A DNA stretch of 64,000 bases. Source: Sedimentibacter acidaminivorans (lineage in GTDB: Bacteria; Bacillota; Clostridia; Tissierellales; Sedimentibacteraceae). Below, piece by piece: positions 7,834 through 17,066 of the stretch. The number at the start of each line of letters is the position of its first letter. Positions within the stretch are counted from its first letter, which is position 1. Both the position numbers and the translations under genes were made by a program. Location of the stretch: positions 1-64,000 of the forward strand of contig NZ_JAGGKS010000010.1 of assembly GCF_017873955.1 (NCBI RefSeq), written 5' to 3'. Under the pieces are notes generated by a model. It did no database searches and was not told the origin of the DNA. It saw only the letters and a list, made by a program, of their open reading frames with translations.

Positions 7834-8769
7834 ATGTATAGAACAGATTTAGCGTATGAAGCAAATGAGTCAATAGCTCAAAAATTTAAAGGGGTTAAGT
7901 TAGAAACACAGGATTTTAAACATGGGGAAATAGTTGAACTTGAAATAATGAATGAAGAAGCAGAAAAAGCAATTGGAAAAAGGGTAGGAAAATATGTAAC
8001 ATATGAAACAAAAAATTTTAAAAATATGAGTGAAGAAACAAGAAATCAAGTAGTAGAAATTTTATCAGAGAACATAAAAAATATAGCTGATTTAAAACGT
8101 GAAAGAGTTTTAGTTGTTGGTTTAGGAAATAGAAACATTACAGCAGATGCACTAGGACCTAGAACTGTAGATAAAATTAAGGTTACAAGGCAATATTTTA
8201 AAGCATATAATAAAGAATTTGATGATGATTATAATGAGGTTTGCATATTAGCTCCAGGGGTATTAGGGATAACAGGCATAGAAACTATTGATACAATAAT
8301 TGGTGTTGTAGAGAAGATAAAACCCACTTTACTTATAATAATAGATGCCCTTGCTTCACGAAAGATGAAAAGGCTTTGTTCAGTTGTGCAAATTACAGAT
8401 GCAGGTATTGAACCAGGTTCTGGTATAGGTAATATGCAAGGATCTTTAAATGAAGATACTATTGGAGTAAAAGTTATAGCTATTGGTGTACCAACAGTTG
8501 TAGATACAGCAACAATTGTAAATGATACAATAGATATGATGGAAGAAGCGTTAAGAGATAAAACTGATGACGTGGGACAGATAATGGGAATATTAAGTGA
8601 TTTAGAAAAGAATGAAAAGCATATGTTTATTAAGGAAATTTTGAGTCCATTATATGGTGATTCAATTGTAACTCCAAATGGAATAGATGAGCAAATAGAA
8701 ATTTTATCGGACATACTTGCTGAATCTATTAATAAAGCAGTGCATCCAGGATATGAATTAAATTCGTAA
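7834..8769 (+). CDS. gpr: Germination protease GPR
   Basis: 311 residues. GPR is the aspartic-type protease that degrades small acid-soluble spore proteins during germination. The N terminus MYRTDLAYEA resembles the short propeptide that is removed during spore formation. Family blocks such as GLGNRNITADALGP and LAPGVLGITGIET are present. ATG follows GGAGG at normal distance. Its neighbours rpsT and spoIIP match the usual order. In Bacillus it is made in the forespore; I did not find a convincing forespore promoter here. Confidence 0.94.
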   Translation: MYRTDLAYEANESIAQKFKGVKLETQDFKHGEIVELEIMNEEAEKAIGKRVGKYVTYETKNFKNMSEETRNQVVEILSENIKNIADLKRERVLVVGLGNRNITADALGPRTVDKIKVTRQYFKAYNKEFDDDYNEVCILAPGVLGITGIETIDTIIGVVEKIKPTLLIIIDALASRKMKRLCSVVQITDAGIEPGSGIGNMQGSLNEDTIGVKVIAIGVPTVVDTATIVNDTIDMMEEALRDKTDDVGQIMGILSDLEKNEKHMFIKEILSPLYGDSIVTPNGIDEQIEILSDILAESINKAVHPGYELNS

Positions 8770-8865
8770 TAATATTGTAAAAATAAACAGTATTATTACG
8801 GAAACAATACACATATACATTAATATATTACTATATTGAGAAAATATGTGGAGTTGAATTTAATT

Positions 8866-9996
8866 ATGAAAAGACGTAGAAGAAAAAAAAGTGAAACAAA
8901 ATTTTACATGGTTATGTCAATTATATGCTTAGTTGTATTGTTTGCAGGCTACAGCTATGTATATAAGCTTTCTGAAGCTAGAAAGACAGGACAAGAAATT
9001 ACGACTATTTCATTGAACTATGATGGAGAGGGGGCAGCTAATAAGTATAACGAATTCTTTGATAAGGTTATGTCATACTTTAATATTTTTTTCGAAGAGA
9101 CTTTTAAAGAATCAGATGATAGCAAAATAATTGAAAATAAAGAAGATGAACCTGTGAAAGAGGTTTATAAAATTATTGACAGTGCAGATAGGGAACAAAC
9201 TGAGGACTTACAAGTGTTTGATGAAAAAGAATATAGCAGCAGCCAAATAGCTGTTACGGAAGTATATTTAGCAAGCAATAGAAAGGATGACTTTTTTAAG
9301 GTCATAGAATCAAACACTATTTCTAGAAGCAGTGTTCCAAGAGAAATGAAAATAGATACTGCTTCTATAAATAAGAATATTAATTTTATCATCTATCATA
9401 CACACGCTACAGAATCATATTTACCTAATAAAGAATCGAACTATAGAACTCATGATGAAAATTATAATGTAATGGGAATCGGTAATATAATTACATCTAA
9501 TTTGAAAAATTATGGATTAAATATAACTCATCTAAAAGATTATAATGATTATCCAGACTATAATAAGTCTTATGCAAATTCTAATTATAATGTAAAACAG
9601 GTATTGTCAAACAGTAAGAAAAATGTGATGATAGATATACATAGAGATGGAGCTGATGAAGGTTCAAGCTATGAAGAATTTTTGTCAAAAGTGAAATCAA
9701 TAGAGATAAATGGTAAGACAGCAGCAACGTGTACATTAGTCATTGGAGATAAGAATGGAAATTTAGAAGATATAAAGAAAATGGCTCAAACAACATTTGA
9801 TACGGCTAATGAAATGTACCCAGGATTATTTAGAGATATTGTAATAAGAAATGGTGCATACTTCAATCAATATCTATCTGATTACGCTATGTTGATAGAA
9901 GTTGGAACTACATTAAACAACATAGAAGAAGCACAGTATACAGCGGATTTATTATCAGAAATACTATGTGAAACAATTGCAAAAATTAATAATTAA
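8866..9996 (+). CDS. spoIIP: Stage II sporulation protein P (peptidoglycan amidase/endopeptidase)
   Basis: 376 residues. A Lys/Arg-rich N terminus and one membrane segment at about residues 15-35 anchor it to the mother-cell membrane. The catalytic domain starts near residue 165, with YHTHATESY (H178 and H180) and a later DIHRDG (about 257-262). SpoIIP works with SpoIID and SpoIIM to thin septal peptidoglycan during engulfment. The ATG is preferred over an upstream TTG, which has no ribosome site; GGAG lies 12 bases before the ATG. It directly follows gpr. Confidence 0.9.
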   Translation: MKRRRRKKSETKFYMVMSIICLVVLFAGYSYVYKLSEARKTGQEITTISLNYDGEGAANKYNEFFDKVMSYFNIFFEETFKESDDSKIIENKEDEPVKEVYKIIDSADREQTEDLQVFDEKEYSSSQIAVTEVYLASNRKDDFFKVIESNTISRSSVPREMKIDTASINKNINFIIYHTHATESYLPNKESNYRTHDENYNVMGIGNIITSNLKNYGLNITHLKDYNDYPDYNKSYANSNYNVKQVLSNSKKNVMIDIHRDGADEGSSYEEFLSKVKSIEINGKTAATCTLVIGDKNGNLEDIKKMAQTTFDTANEMYPGLFRDIVIRNGAYFNQYLSDYAMLIEVGTTLNNIEEAQYTADLLSEILCETIAKINN

Positions 9997-10073
9997 TGCT
10001 TTAAATATTACATAAACTTTGATATAATACCCTATGACATTTGTATTATGAAAAATAGGGAGGTTAAATTTAC

Positions 10074-11879
10074 TTGGATAGAAAAAAATATATAAGAAAC
10101 TTTTCCATAATAGCTCACATAGATCATGGCAAATCAACGTTAGCAGATAGATTAATTGAAAATACAGGACTTTTATCTCATAGAGAGATGCATGAACAAG
10201 TATTAGATAATATGGACTTAGAAAGGGAAAGAGGTATAACAATTAAACTTCAAAATATTAGTCTTTTATATAAAGCCAAAGATGGCAATGATTATATATT
10301 GAATTTGATTGATACTCCAGGTCATGTGGATTTTAATTATGAAGTTTCAAGGAGTTTAGCGGCTTGTGAGGGTGCTGTTTTAGTAGTTGATGCTGCACAA
10401 GGAATTGAAGCTCAAACTTTGGCTAATGTTTATTTAGCACTAGATCAAAATTTAGAAATCGTACCTGTTATAAATAAAATAGATTTACCAAGTGCTAGAC
10501 CAGAAGAAATAAAGCAAGAAATAGAAGATGTAATTGGGCTTGATTGCGAAAATACACCACTTATATCAGCTAAAGATAATATTAATATAGATCAAGTATT
10601 AGAAGCAATAGTTAAATTTATTCCACCACCAACAGGAGAAGAAGATGCACCACTTAAAGCTCTTGTTTTTGACTCGTATTATGATAGCTATAAAGGTGTT
10701 ATAGCATATATAAGGATTAAAGAAGGTCAAGTTAAAAAGGGTGATAGAATTAAAATGATGGCAACTGGAAAATCCTTTGATGTAACAGAGGTAGGTATAA
10801 TATCACCTAACCAGAAGCCTGTACCTGCATTATATTCAGGGGATGTAGGTTATTTGTGTGCTAGCATGAAGGAAGTTAGAAGCTGTAATGTTGGTGATAC
10901 AATTACATCATGCGAAAATCCTGCAAAAGAGGCATTACCAGGATACAAGAAGGTAGTTTCAATGGTTTATTGTGGAGTATATCCTGCTGAGGGAGAAGAC
11001 TTTAACGAGGTAAGAGATGCACTTGAAAAGTTGCAGGTAAATGACGCATCGTTGTCATTTGAACATGAAACTTCAGTAGCATTAGGTTTTGGTTTTAGGT
11101 GTGGTTTCTTAGGTCTTTTACATATGGAAATTATACAGCAAAGATTAGAGAGAGAATTTAATTTAAATATAATTGCAACAACTCCTAGTGTAATATATAA
11201 AGTGTACAAAACTGATGGTGAACTGATGATTATGCAAAATCCAACTAATATGCCACCAGCTCAAGAAATAGAATATATGGAAGAACCTATAGTTGATGCA
11301 GCAATTATGTCACCTACAGAGCATGTAGGAGCAATAATGGAGTTGTGTCAGAATCGTAGAGGGGTATTTGTAAACATGGAATATATGGAAGCTACAAGAG
11401 TTATATTGCATTACAAATTACCATTAAATGAAGTTATTTATGACTTTTTTGATTCTCTTAAATCTAAAACAAGAGGATATGCTTCACTGGATTATGAGCT
11501 AGCTGGATACCAACGATCTGAATTAGTAAAAATGGATATTTTAATTAATAGTGAATTAGTAGATGCATTCTCAATTATTGTGCATGAAAGCAAAGCTTAT
11601 GAAAGAGGTAAAGGTATAGTTGAAAAGCTAAAAAATGTTATACCAAGACATATGTTTGCTGTACCACTTCAAGCTACAGTTGGAGGTAAGATAATAGCTA
11701 GAGAAACAGTTAGTGCACTTAGAAAAGATGTGTTGGCAAAATGTTACGGTGGAGATATAACTAGAAAGAAAAAATTGTTAGAGAAGCAAAAAGAAGGCAA
11801 AAAAAGAATGAGACAAATTGGAAGTGTTGAAGTTCCACAAGAAGCATTCTTAGCTGTTTTAAAATATGATGAAGATTAA
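10074..11879 (+). CDS. lepA: Elongation factor 4 (LepA)
   Basis: 601 residues, full length. The GTPase domain shows AHIDHGKS (14-21), DTPGH and NKID, followed by the EF-G-like domains and the LepA-specific C-terminal domain with [16 protein letters not shown]. The protein back-translocates or remodels ribosomes and helps initiation and biogenesis. The TTG start is supported by GGGAGG nine bases upstream. A TATAAT box at 10023-10028 may be its promoter, but the -35 region is poor. In Bacillus the next genes are hemN and hrcA; here they are absent. Confidence 0.95.
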   Translation: MDRKKYIRNFSIIAHIDHGKSTLADRLIENTGLLSHREMHEQVLDNMDLERERGITIKLQNISLLYKAKDGNDYILNLIDTPGHVDFNYEVSRSLAACEGAVLVVDAAQGIEAQTLANVYLALDQNLEIVPVINKIDLPSARPEEIKQEIEDVIGLDCENTPLISAKDNINIDQVLEAIVKFIPPPTGEEDAPLKALVFDSYYDSYKGVIAYIRIKEGQVKKGDRIKMMATGKSFDVTEVGIISPNQKPVPALYSGDVGYLCASMKEVRSCNVGDTITSCENPAKEALPGYKKVVSMVYCGVYPAEGEDFNEVRDALEKLQVNDASLSFEHETSVALGFGFRCGFLGLLHMEIIQQRLEREFNLNIIATTPSVIYKVYKTDGELMIMQNPTNMPPAQEIEYMEEPIVDAAIMSPTEHVGAIMELCQNRRGVFVNMEYMEATRVILHYKLPLNEVIYDFFDSLKSKTRGYASLDYELAGYQRSELVKMDILINSELVDAFSIIVHESKAYERGKGIVEKLKNVIPRHMFAVPLQATVGGKIIARETVSALRKDVLAKCYGGDITRKKKLLEKQKEGKKRMRQIGSVEVPQEAFLAVLKYDED

Positions 11880-11884
11880 ATAAT

Positions 11885-11930
11885 AATTAAATCTTAAAGT
11901 GATTATTCATGCTTTAAGATTTAATTTTAT
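11885..11930 (+). terminator. Terminator after lepA
   Basis: A perfect 15-bp stem, AATTAAATCTTAAAG with its complement, encloses a 12-base loop and begins five bases after the stop. Confidence 0.85.
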
Positions 11931-12033
11931 ATATTTTAATTTGTTATGGAATTGAATCAAAATGTAATTGATAATATAGTATGAATTATATATACTAATA
12001 GTATTAAACAATATTTATTAAGAGGAGGATTAT

Positions 12034-12601
12034 TTTGAGAAAAGGACTGATTGCAGTTGTTTTGATTTTATTAGTAGTAGTGGTATTAGTTGCATTTACT
12101 TTTGGAAGTTACAATTCATTAGTAACATTAGATGAAGATGTGAATACACAGTGGGCAAATGTAGAAAGCAAGCTTCAAAGAAGATTTGATTTAATACCTA
12201 ATTTAGTAGAATCAGTAAAAGGAGCAATGGCACAAGAGCAAGAAATATTTACAGCTATAGCAGATGCAAGGGCAAGAATGGCGGGTGCTAAAAGTTTGAG
12301 TGAAAAGGTTGAAGCGTCAAATCAGTTAGAAGGAGCACTTGGAAGATTGCTTGTAGTTACAGAAAATTATCCAGTGCTAAAATCAAATGAAAATGTAACA
12401 GCGCTTATGGATGAATTGGCAGGTACTGAAAATAGAATATCTGTGGAAAGAGATAGATATAATGAAGTGGTGAGCAAATATAATTCAGCTATAAGAAGGT
12501 TTCCTAAAAATATAATGGCTGGAATGTTTGGCTTTGAAAAAAGACCATATTTTGAAGCAACACAAGGAGCAGATACAGCACCAGAGGTAAAATTTGATTA
12601 A
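12034..12601 (+). CDS. LemA family protein
   Basis: 188 residues, TTG start with AGGAGG before it (first codon at 12035 by frame). One membrane segment spans residues 4-26, followed by the helical LemA domain with NVESKLQRRFDLIPNLVE. LemA proteins are membrane anchored with a long four-helix bundle; their function is poorly defined. The next gene, 18 bases downstream, encodes a TPM-domain protein; LemA and TPM genes are often paired, which suggests they act together in the envelope. Confidence 0.88.
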
Positions 12602-12619
12602 AGTAGAAAGTAGGTAATT

Positions 12620-13408
12620 ATGGGAAAAAGAATATTAACTTTATCTTTAATTATTTTGATTCTATTCACTACTGTAGTATCATACGGTGAGGTAGTGATG
12701 CCTGAGCCTACAAAGATGTTTTACATAAACGATTTTGCTAATGTAATAGATGAGGATGTAGAAGCAAGCATTACAAATGTAAATCTTAATTATGAAAAAA
12801 CCAGTGAAAAACCTCAAATTGTAGTAGCAACGGTACAAAATATGCAAGGACTAGATGAAAATAGTTATGCAACAGAATTATTTGAAAAATGGAAAATAGG
12901 TAACAAAGAATATAATAACGGAGTTTTAATTCTTCTTGCTATAGATGAAAGAAGAATCAAAATTGAAACTGGTTATGGACTTGAAGGTGCATTACCTGAT
13001 TCTGAAGTAGGACGGATATTAGATTCTTCAACAAGTTTTCTTTCTGAAGGAGATTATTCTAGAGGCATTGAAAACATATTTTTTCAATTAGCTAAAAGTG
13101 TAAACGAAGAATATAACTATGATGAAAATGTAATATTTGAAAATATAAATGTAAATATACGAAAACAATCAAGCAACCAAAACCAAGTTCAATTATATAG
13201 GATGATAAGACCAATATTAATTATACTTTTATTGTTATTCTTTGGAGGATTTGGTGGTGGACCAGGAAGAAGACGAAGAAGAGGTTTTTATATTCCACCT
13301 AGCATATTTAGAGGTGGTGGAGGTTTCGGCGGCGGAGGCGGCTTCGGAGGAGGTAGCTTTGGAGGCGGCGGCAGATCAGGCGGCGGCGGAGCAGGAAGAG
13401 GATTTTAG
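12620..13408 (+). CDS. TPM-domain membrane protein with glycine-rich tail
   Basis: 262 residues. A signal peptide covers residues 1-23. A TPM domain follows (about 28-150) with FYINDFANVID and the block GNKEYNNGVLILLAIDERRIKIETG spread over its middle. A membrane helix lies near 193-208, then an Arg patch, then a tail of almost only Gly, Phe, Arg and Ser. The Gly-rich tail is typical of this family. The role is unknown; association with the LemA partner and the cell envelope is an inference from gene pairing. Confidence 0.85.
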   Translation: MGKRILTLSLIILILFTTVVSYGEVVMPEPTKMFYINDFANVIDEDVEASITNVNLNYEKTSEKPQIVVATVQNMQGLDENSYATELFEKWKIGNKEYNNGVLILLAIDERRIKIETGYGLEGALPDSEVGRILDSSTSFLSEGDYSRGIENIFFQLAKSVNEEYNYDENVIFENINVNIRKQSSNQNQVQLYRMIRPILIILLLLFFGGFGGGPGRRRRRGFYIPPSIFRGGGGFGGGGGFGGGSFGGGGRSGGGGAGRGF

Positions 13409-13417
13409 GACAATAGG

Positions 13418-13448
13418 TAACAGCAGGGAAAATTTTACCCTGCTGTTA
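13418..13448. terminator. Hairpin terminator between convergent genes
   Basis: TAACAGCAGGG (13418-13428) pairs with CCCTGCTGTTA (13438-13448). It lies between the TPM gene and the converging orphan gene and could serve both. Confidence 0.75.
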
Positions 13449-13452
13449 TATA

Positions 13453-13935
13453 TTATGATATTTTTCCTAAAAATAATATTTCTTCTGTATCAGTGTTAGT
13501 TATACATAATCCTTTTTCTTCCCAATTTGATGAACCTAAATATCCGAGCTTTTCATCCCATGCATTATTATATTCTTCCTTTGTAACCTGCTCATTATTA
13601 ATAAAATATTCTATTTCAGAATCAATGAGTTTTATACCTTCAGCAGGTGCAATATAGTCATAATCTAGATCATCATATAAATAATCATCAAAATCATCAT
13701 AACTGTCATAATTACTACTTTCTTCGTAATCAATATCCGTATACAAATATCCATAATTAATTAGATTATATAAGCATTCATACATTTCGTCCATATTATA
13801 ATTATTAATATAAGCTTCACTTAGTTTAGAGAAAAAATCAACAATTTCTTGACTTTTAACCTCATATGTAACCTTATCTTTAGTGTAAAGCATTTCCTTA
13901 AAATCACCACACTCATTTGTAATAGTAATTTTCAT
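13453..13935 (-). CDS. Acidic hypothetical protein
   Basis: 160 residues, not recognised. A Gly-rich GGGGGG ribosome site sits eight bases before the ATG, so expression is likely. The middle (about residues 73-97) is made almost only of Asp, Tyr, Ser and Glu, with repeated D-Y-D type pairs. The flanks look like ordinary mixed alpha/beta sequence, and there is no signal peptide or membrane segment. It stands alone on the minus strand. No function is proposed. Confidence 0.7.
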   Translation of the reverse strand: MKITITNECGDFKEMLYTKDKVTYEVKSQEIVDFFSKLSEAYINNYNMDEMYECLYNLINYGYLYTDIDYEESSNYDSYDDFDDYLYDDLDYDYIAPAEGIKLIDSEIEYFINNEQVTKEEYNNAWDEKLGYLGSSNWEEKGLCITNTDTEEILFLGKIS

Positions 13936-14130
13936 TTAATATCCCCCCCTTTATAAATCCATAAACAGTGTTTGTAAAAATATATTATGTATTTTGGATT
14001 TTAGCATATAATTCGTAAAATTCCTATTTAAAAAGGTGAATAGTTTTATATAATATTAATATAAATTAAAAAATATGTCGTGTATTATCATATATAACAA
14101 TTGAAATAATATTATTATATTAGATTTCAA

Positions 14131-14859
14131 TTATATTAGTATTTCATTAGCATGTTTAATTTTTAATACTTTAGTTTTTAAAGCTTTACGATTAACTAAT
14201 TGTACAAATTCATTCGTAGCATGGAAATTATCCCAAAAGTGCATTGGTATAAATATATTGGGAGAAAGTTTTTCAATGAAAAATTCTCCACCATACATGA
14301 AATTCTCTTCGAGTCTTTTATCTACAGGGAAAAAAGCTATATCTATATTAATATTTAAATTAATTATATCGTTAACTATGCTTTTAAATGCAAATTCCAT
14401 TTCTTTTTCTTCAGAAGGTGTATCATCATTCCATTTCCACCAATTTAAATCACCCGCATGAAAAATGTTATTATTATCTAAATTAATAATAATGCTAATG
14501 CCAGCATCTGTAGAGCCAAAAGTATTTATTTTTAGGTTGTTTATAACGATTTCTTGATTAGGCTTTAAAAAATAACACCTATCTATTTGATTATATATTT
14601 CTATATCATCGCTAAGCATATAATAAACATTGTTCTTGCTAGCATTCCAAGTCAATATTTCGCTACTATAGTGATCGTTATGACTGTGAGAGGCAAATAT
14701 ATATACAGCCTTATCCGACTTCATTATTTTGTCTATTAGGTCTTTGAAATCAAAATCAAAATCATTCATATAAGGCTTTGATTTATAATAATCGAATATT
14801 AAAAAAGAAGATTTTGACTCAACAATAAAACAACTGTGGTGTATGTAATAAATTTTCAT
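14131..14859 (-). CDS. Metallo-beta-lactamase-fold hydrolase
   Basis: 242 residues. The N terminus MKIYYIHHSCFIVES and the motif HSHNDHY (about residues 78-84) match the small MBL-fold family that includes UPF0173 and UlaG-like proteins. A later GDLNWW and a C-terminal HFWDN supply further metal ligands. A single-domain soluble hydrolase is likely; its substrate cannot be told. AGGAG lies nine bases before the ATG. A weak hairpin directly behind the stop may terminate it. Confidence 0.8.
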   Translation of the reverse strand: MKIYYIHHSCFIVESKSSFLIFDYYKSKPYMNDFDFDFKDLIDKIMKSDKAVYIFASHSHNDHYSSEILTWNASKNNVYYMLSDDIEIYNQIDRCYFLKPNQEIVINNLKINTFGSTDAGISIIINLDNNNIFHAGDLNWWKWNDDTPSEEKEMEFAFKSIVNDIINLNINIDIAFFPVDKRLEENFMYGGEFFIEKLSPNIFIPMHFWDNFHATNEFVQLVNRKALKTKVLKIKHANEILI

Positions 14860-15063
14860 ATTAACAGCTCCTAATTATTTTTTATTTTGATTGTAGATTA
14901 TGAATAATTGTACTCATTAAAGTAAAACTAAACATAAAATAATTATATCATGAACACTAAATTTGGTAAATATAATATTATTATTAAAAAATGTTTGTAA
15001 TTAACAAAAATTTATAGTATAATGAGAAGTTAATAAAATTAGTAAACGAGGATGATAAAATTA

Positions 15064-16743
15064 ATGAAAATTGAAAATGTAAATTTGAATGAAAACATTC
15101 AAAAAGCTTTAGATGAAATGGGATTTGAAAATAGTACCCAGATTCAACAAGAAGCAATACCAGTAATACTTGAAGGAAAAGATATAATTGGTCAATCAAA
15201 TACAGGAACGGGTAAAACGGCAGCGTTTGGTATACCTATTCTAGAGAAAATAGATAAAGATTTGAGACTTCCACAGGCAATAGTTCTTTTACCTACAAGG
15301 GAGCTTGCTGTGCAAGTTGCAAATGAATTTAGAAAAATCGGTAAATACATGGATGGTATTAAAACCGTTAGTGTCTATGGTGGCGCGGATATCAGGGATC
15401 AGATTAATAAGCTTAAAAACGGAGCACAAATTATAGTAGGAACCCCTGGTAGAATTATAGACCTCATTGACAGAAAAGTAATAAAACTTAGTGAACTAAA
15501 AGTTTCAGTTTTGGATGAAGCCGATGAAATGTTAAAAATGGGTTTCAGAGAAGATATTGAGTTGATTCTTGATAAAGTAAATCACACAACTCAGACACTT
15601 TTGTTTTCTGCTACTATTCCTGATGGAATATCTAAAATAATAAAGAAATTTCAAAATAACCCAGTCATTATTAAAACAATGAGAGAAGGAATTACTGCAA
15701 AAGAAGTTAAGCAAAGCTATTTTCTTGTTAAACATACAGATAAAGTTGAAGCATTGACAAGAATTATAGACACATACACACCAAAATTAACTTTGGTTTT
15801 CTGTAATACTAAAAAAAGTGTTGATGATTTATATGATAGACTTATAGAAAAAGGTTATAACTGTGATAAAATACATGGTGATATTAAGCAAACGCAAAGA
15901 TTGGATACTTTGAATAAGTTCAATAATGGTGTAATTGATGTTTTAATTGCAACAGATGTTGCTGCAAGAGGACTTGATATTAAAGAAGTTGAAGCAGTTA
16001 TTAACTATGAAGTTCCAGGAAAAGAAGATTATTACGTTCACCGTATTGGTAGAACAGGAAGAGCAGGTCGAGAGGGTTCATCTTTCACACTTGCTTCAGG
16101 GAAAGAAATAAAGAAAATTGAAAATATTGAAAGATATACAAAAAAACAAATACGCAAAAGATCAGTTCCTACAGTAGATAAGGTTAATGAAGTAAAACAA
16201 GATAAATTTATTAGAAACATAGTTGATGTTATTGAAAAAGATGGAGTTGGAGAAAACAGAGTACTAGCGGGTAAATTAATGGAAAAAGGCTATGATGCTG
16301 AAACTTTAATAGCTGCAATGATAAAAAAACTTGTTAAATTTGACTCTTCTGCAGAAAGAGATTTAAATGACACAATACCTGAGAGAAAGAAATTTACTAG
16401 AACTAAAGGTTCATCAAGAGATATTGGAAATTCAGTTAGATTCCATGTAAACTTAGGTAAAAAACAAGGTATCAGACCAGGAGATATACTAGGTGCTATA
16501 GCTGGTGAATGTGATATACCAGGTTCGGATATTGGAGCAATTGAAATACTTGAAAACTATTCATTTTTCAATGCGTCATCAGAGCATGCGGATGCAATAT
16601 TAGGCAGAATGGAAGGCTCGCAAATAAAAGGAAAAGATGTTGTTGTAGAAATTTCTAAAGAGAAAAAATCAAAAAGTGGTTTTGGTGGAAGCAGTGATAG
16701 AGGATTCAGACATAAAAGCCAAGGTTTTAGAAAAAAATATTAA
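15064..16743 (+). CDS. DEAD-box ATP-dependent RNA helicase with DbpA-type RNA-binding domain
   Basis: 559 residues. Both RecA-like domains are complete: Q motif, TGTGKT, PTREL, DEADEM, SAT and HRIGRTGRAGREG. The C-terminal region (about residues 455-530) is a DbpA/CsdA RNA-binding domain, followed by a basic Gly/Ser/Arg tail. This arrangement fits CshA/DeaD helicases of ribosome assembly and mRNA decay, often cold-induced. The second ATG is chosen because the GAGG site touches the first one; spacing to the second is 12 bases. No terminator separates it from the thrS promoter. Confidence 0.9.
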   Translation: MKIENVNLNENIQKALDEMGFENSTQIQQEAIPVILEGKDIIGQSNTGTGKTAAFGIPILEKIDKDLRLPQAIVLLPTRELAVQVANEFRKIGKYMDGIKTVSVYGGADIRDQINKLKNGAQIIVGTPGRIIDLIDRKVIKLSELKVSVLDEADEMLKMGFREDIELILDKVNHTTQTLLFSATIPDGISKIIKKFQNNPVIIKTMREGITAKEVKQSYFLVKHTDKVEALTRIIDTYTPKLTLVFCNTKKSVDDLYDRLIEKGYNCDKIHGDIKQTQRLDTLNKFNNGVIDVLIATDVAARGLDIKEVEAVINYEVPGKEDYYVHRIGRTGRAGREGSSFTLASGKEIKKIENIERYTKKQIRKRSVPTVDKVNEVKQDKFIRNIVDVIEKDGVGENRVLAGKLMEKGYDAETLIAAMIKKLVKFDSSAERDLNDTIPERKKFTRTKGSSRDIGNSVRFHVNLGKKQGIRPGDILGAIAGECDIPGSDIGAIEILENYSFFNASSEHADAILGRMEGSQIKGKDVVVEISKEKKSKSGFGGSSDRGFRHKSQGFRKKY

Positions 16744-16750
16744 AAAGCTG

Positions 16751-16780
16751 TTGACAAAATAGATACATGAGTAATATAAT
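16751..16780 (+). promoter_or_regulatory. Vegetative promoter of the thrS T-box transcript
   Basis: TTGACA (16751-16756) and TATAAT (16775-16780) are both perfect consensus boxes, 18 bases apart, eight bases after the helicase stop codon. Confidence 0.85.
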
Positions 16781-16789
16781 CTATAAAAA

Positions 16790-17046
16790 TAGCAAACTGA
16801 TAATAAACTATGAAAGATCGAGTAAAACAGATACAATATTTCAGAGAAGGAATACAACTTGCTGAGAGTATCCTAATATATGACTGTTTGAAAACTAATC
16901 TTGAGTTAAATCTGAAAATCTAGTTTAAAGTCTAGATATAAGGATTTGGTATGGATGCCTTAAATCTGTTGAGAAGTAAATAAGGTGGAACCACGATGGT
17001 AACTCTCGTCCTTAAACACATTAGTGTGTTTAGAGACGGGAGTTTA
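16790..17046 (+). promoter_or_regulatory. T-box leader controlling thrS
   Basis: The T-box core AAGGTGGAACCACG is at about 16981-16995. Stem I can be traced: AAGAT/ATCTT below and AAACAG/CTGTTT above, with an internal loop holding AGTA on the left and GAAAACTAA on the right. The ACT at 16894-16896 fits the specifier and means threonine, in agreement with the gene downstream. A terminator stem lies at 17001-17045, where AACTCTCGTC pairs with GACGGGAGTT. Uncharged tRNA-Thr would favour the antiterminator and read-through. Confidence 0.92.
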
Positions 17047-17066
17047 TTAATTGGAGGAGTAATATT

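Noticed and set aside
8229-8714. 161-codon minus-strand frame opposite gpr
   Set aside because: It lies wholly inside gpr, lacks a ribosome site, and resembles no family.
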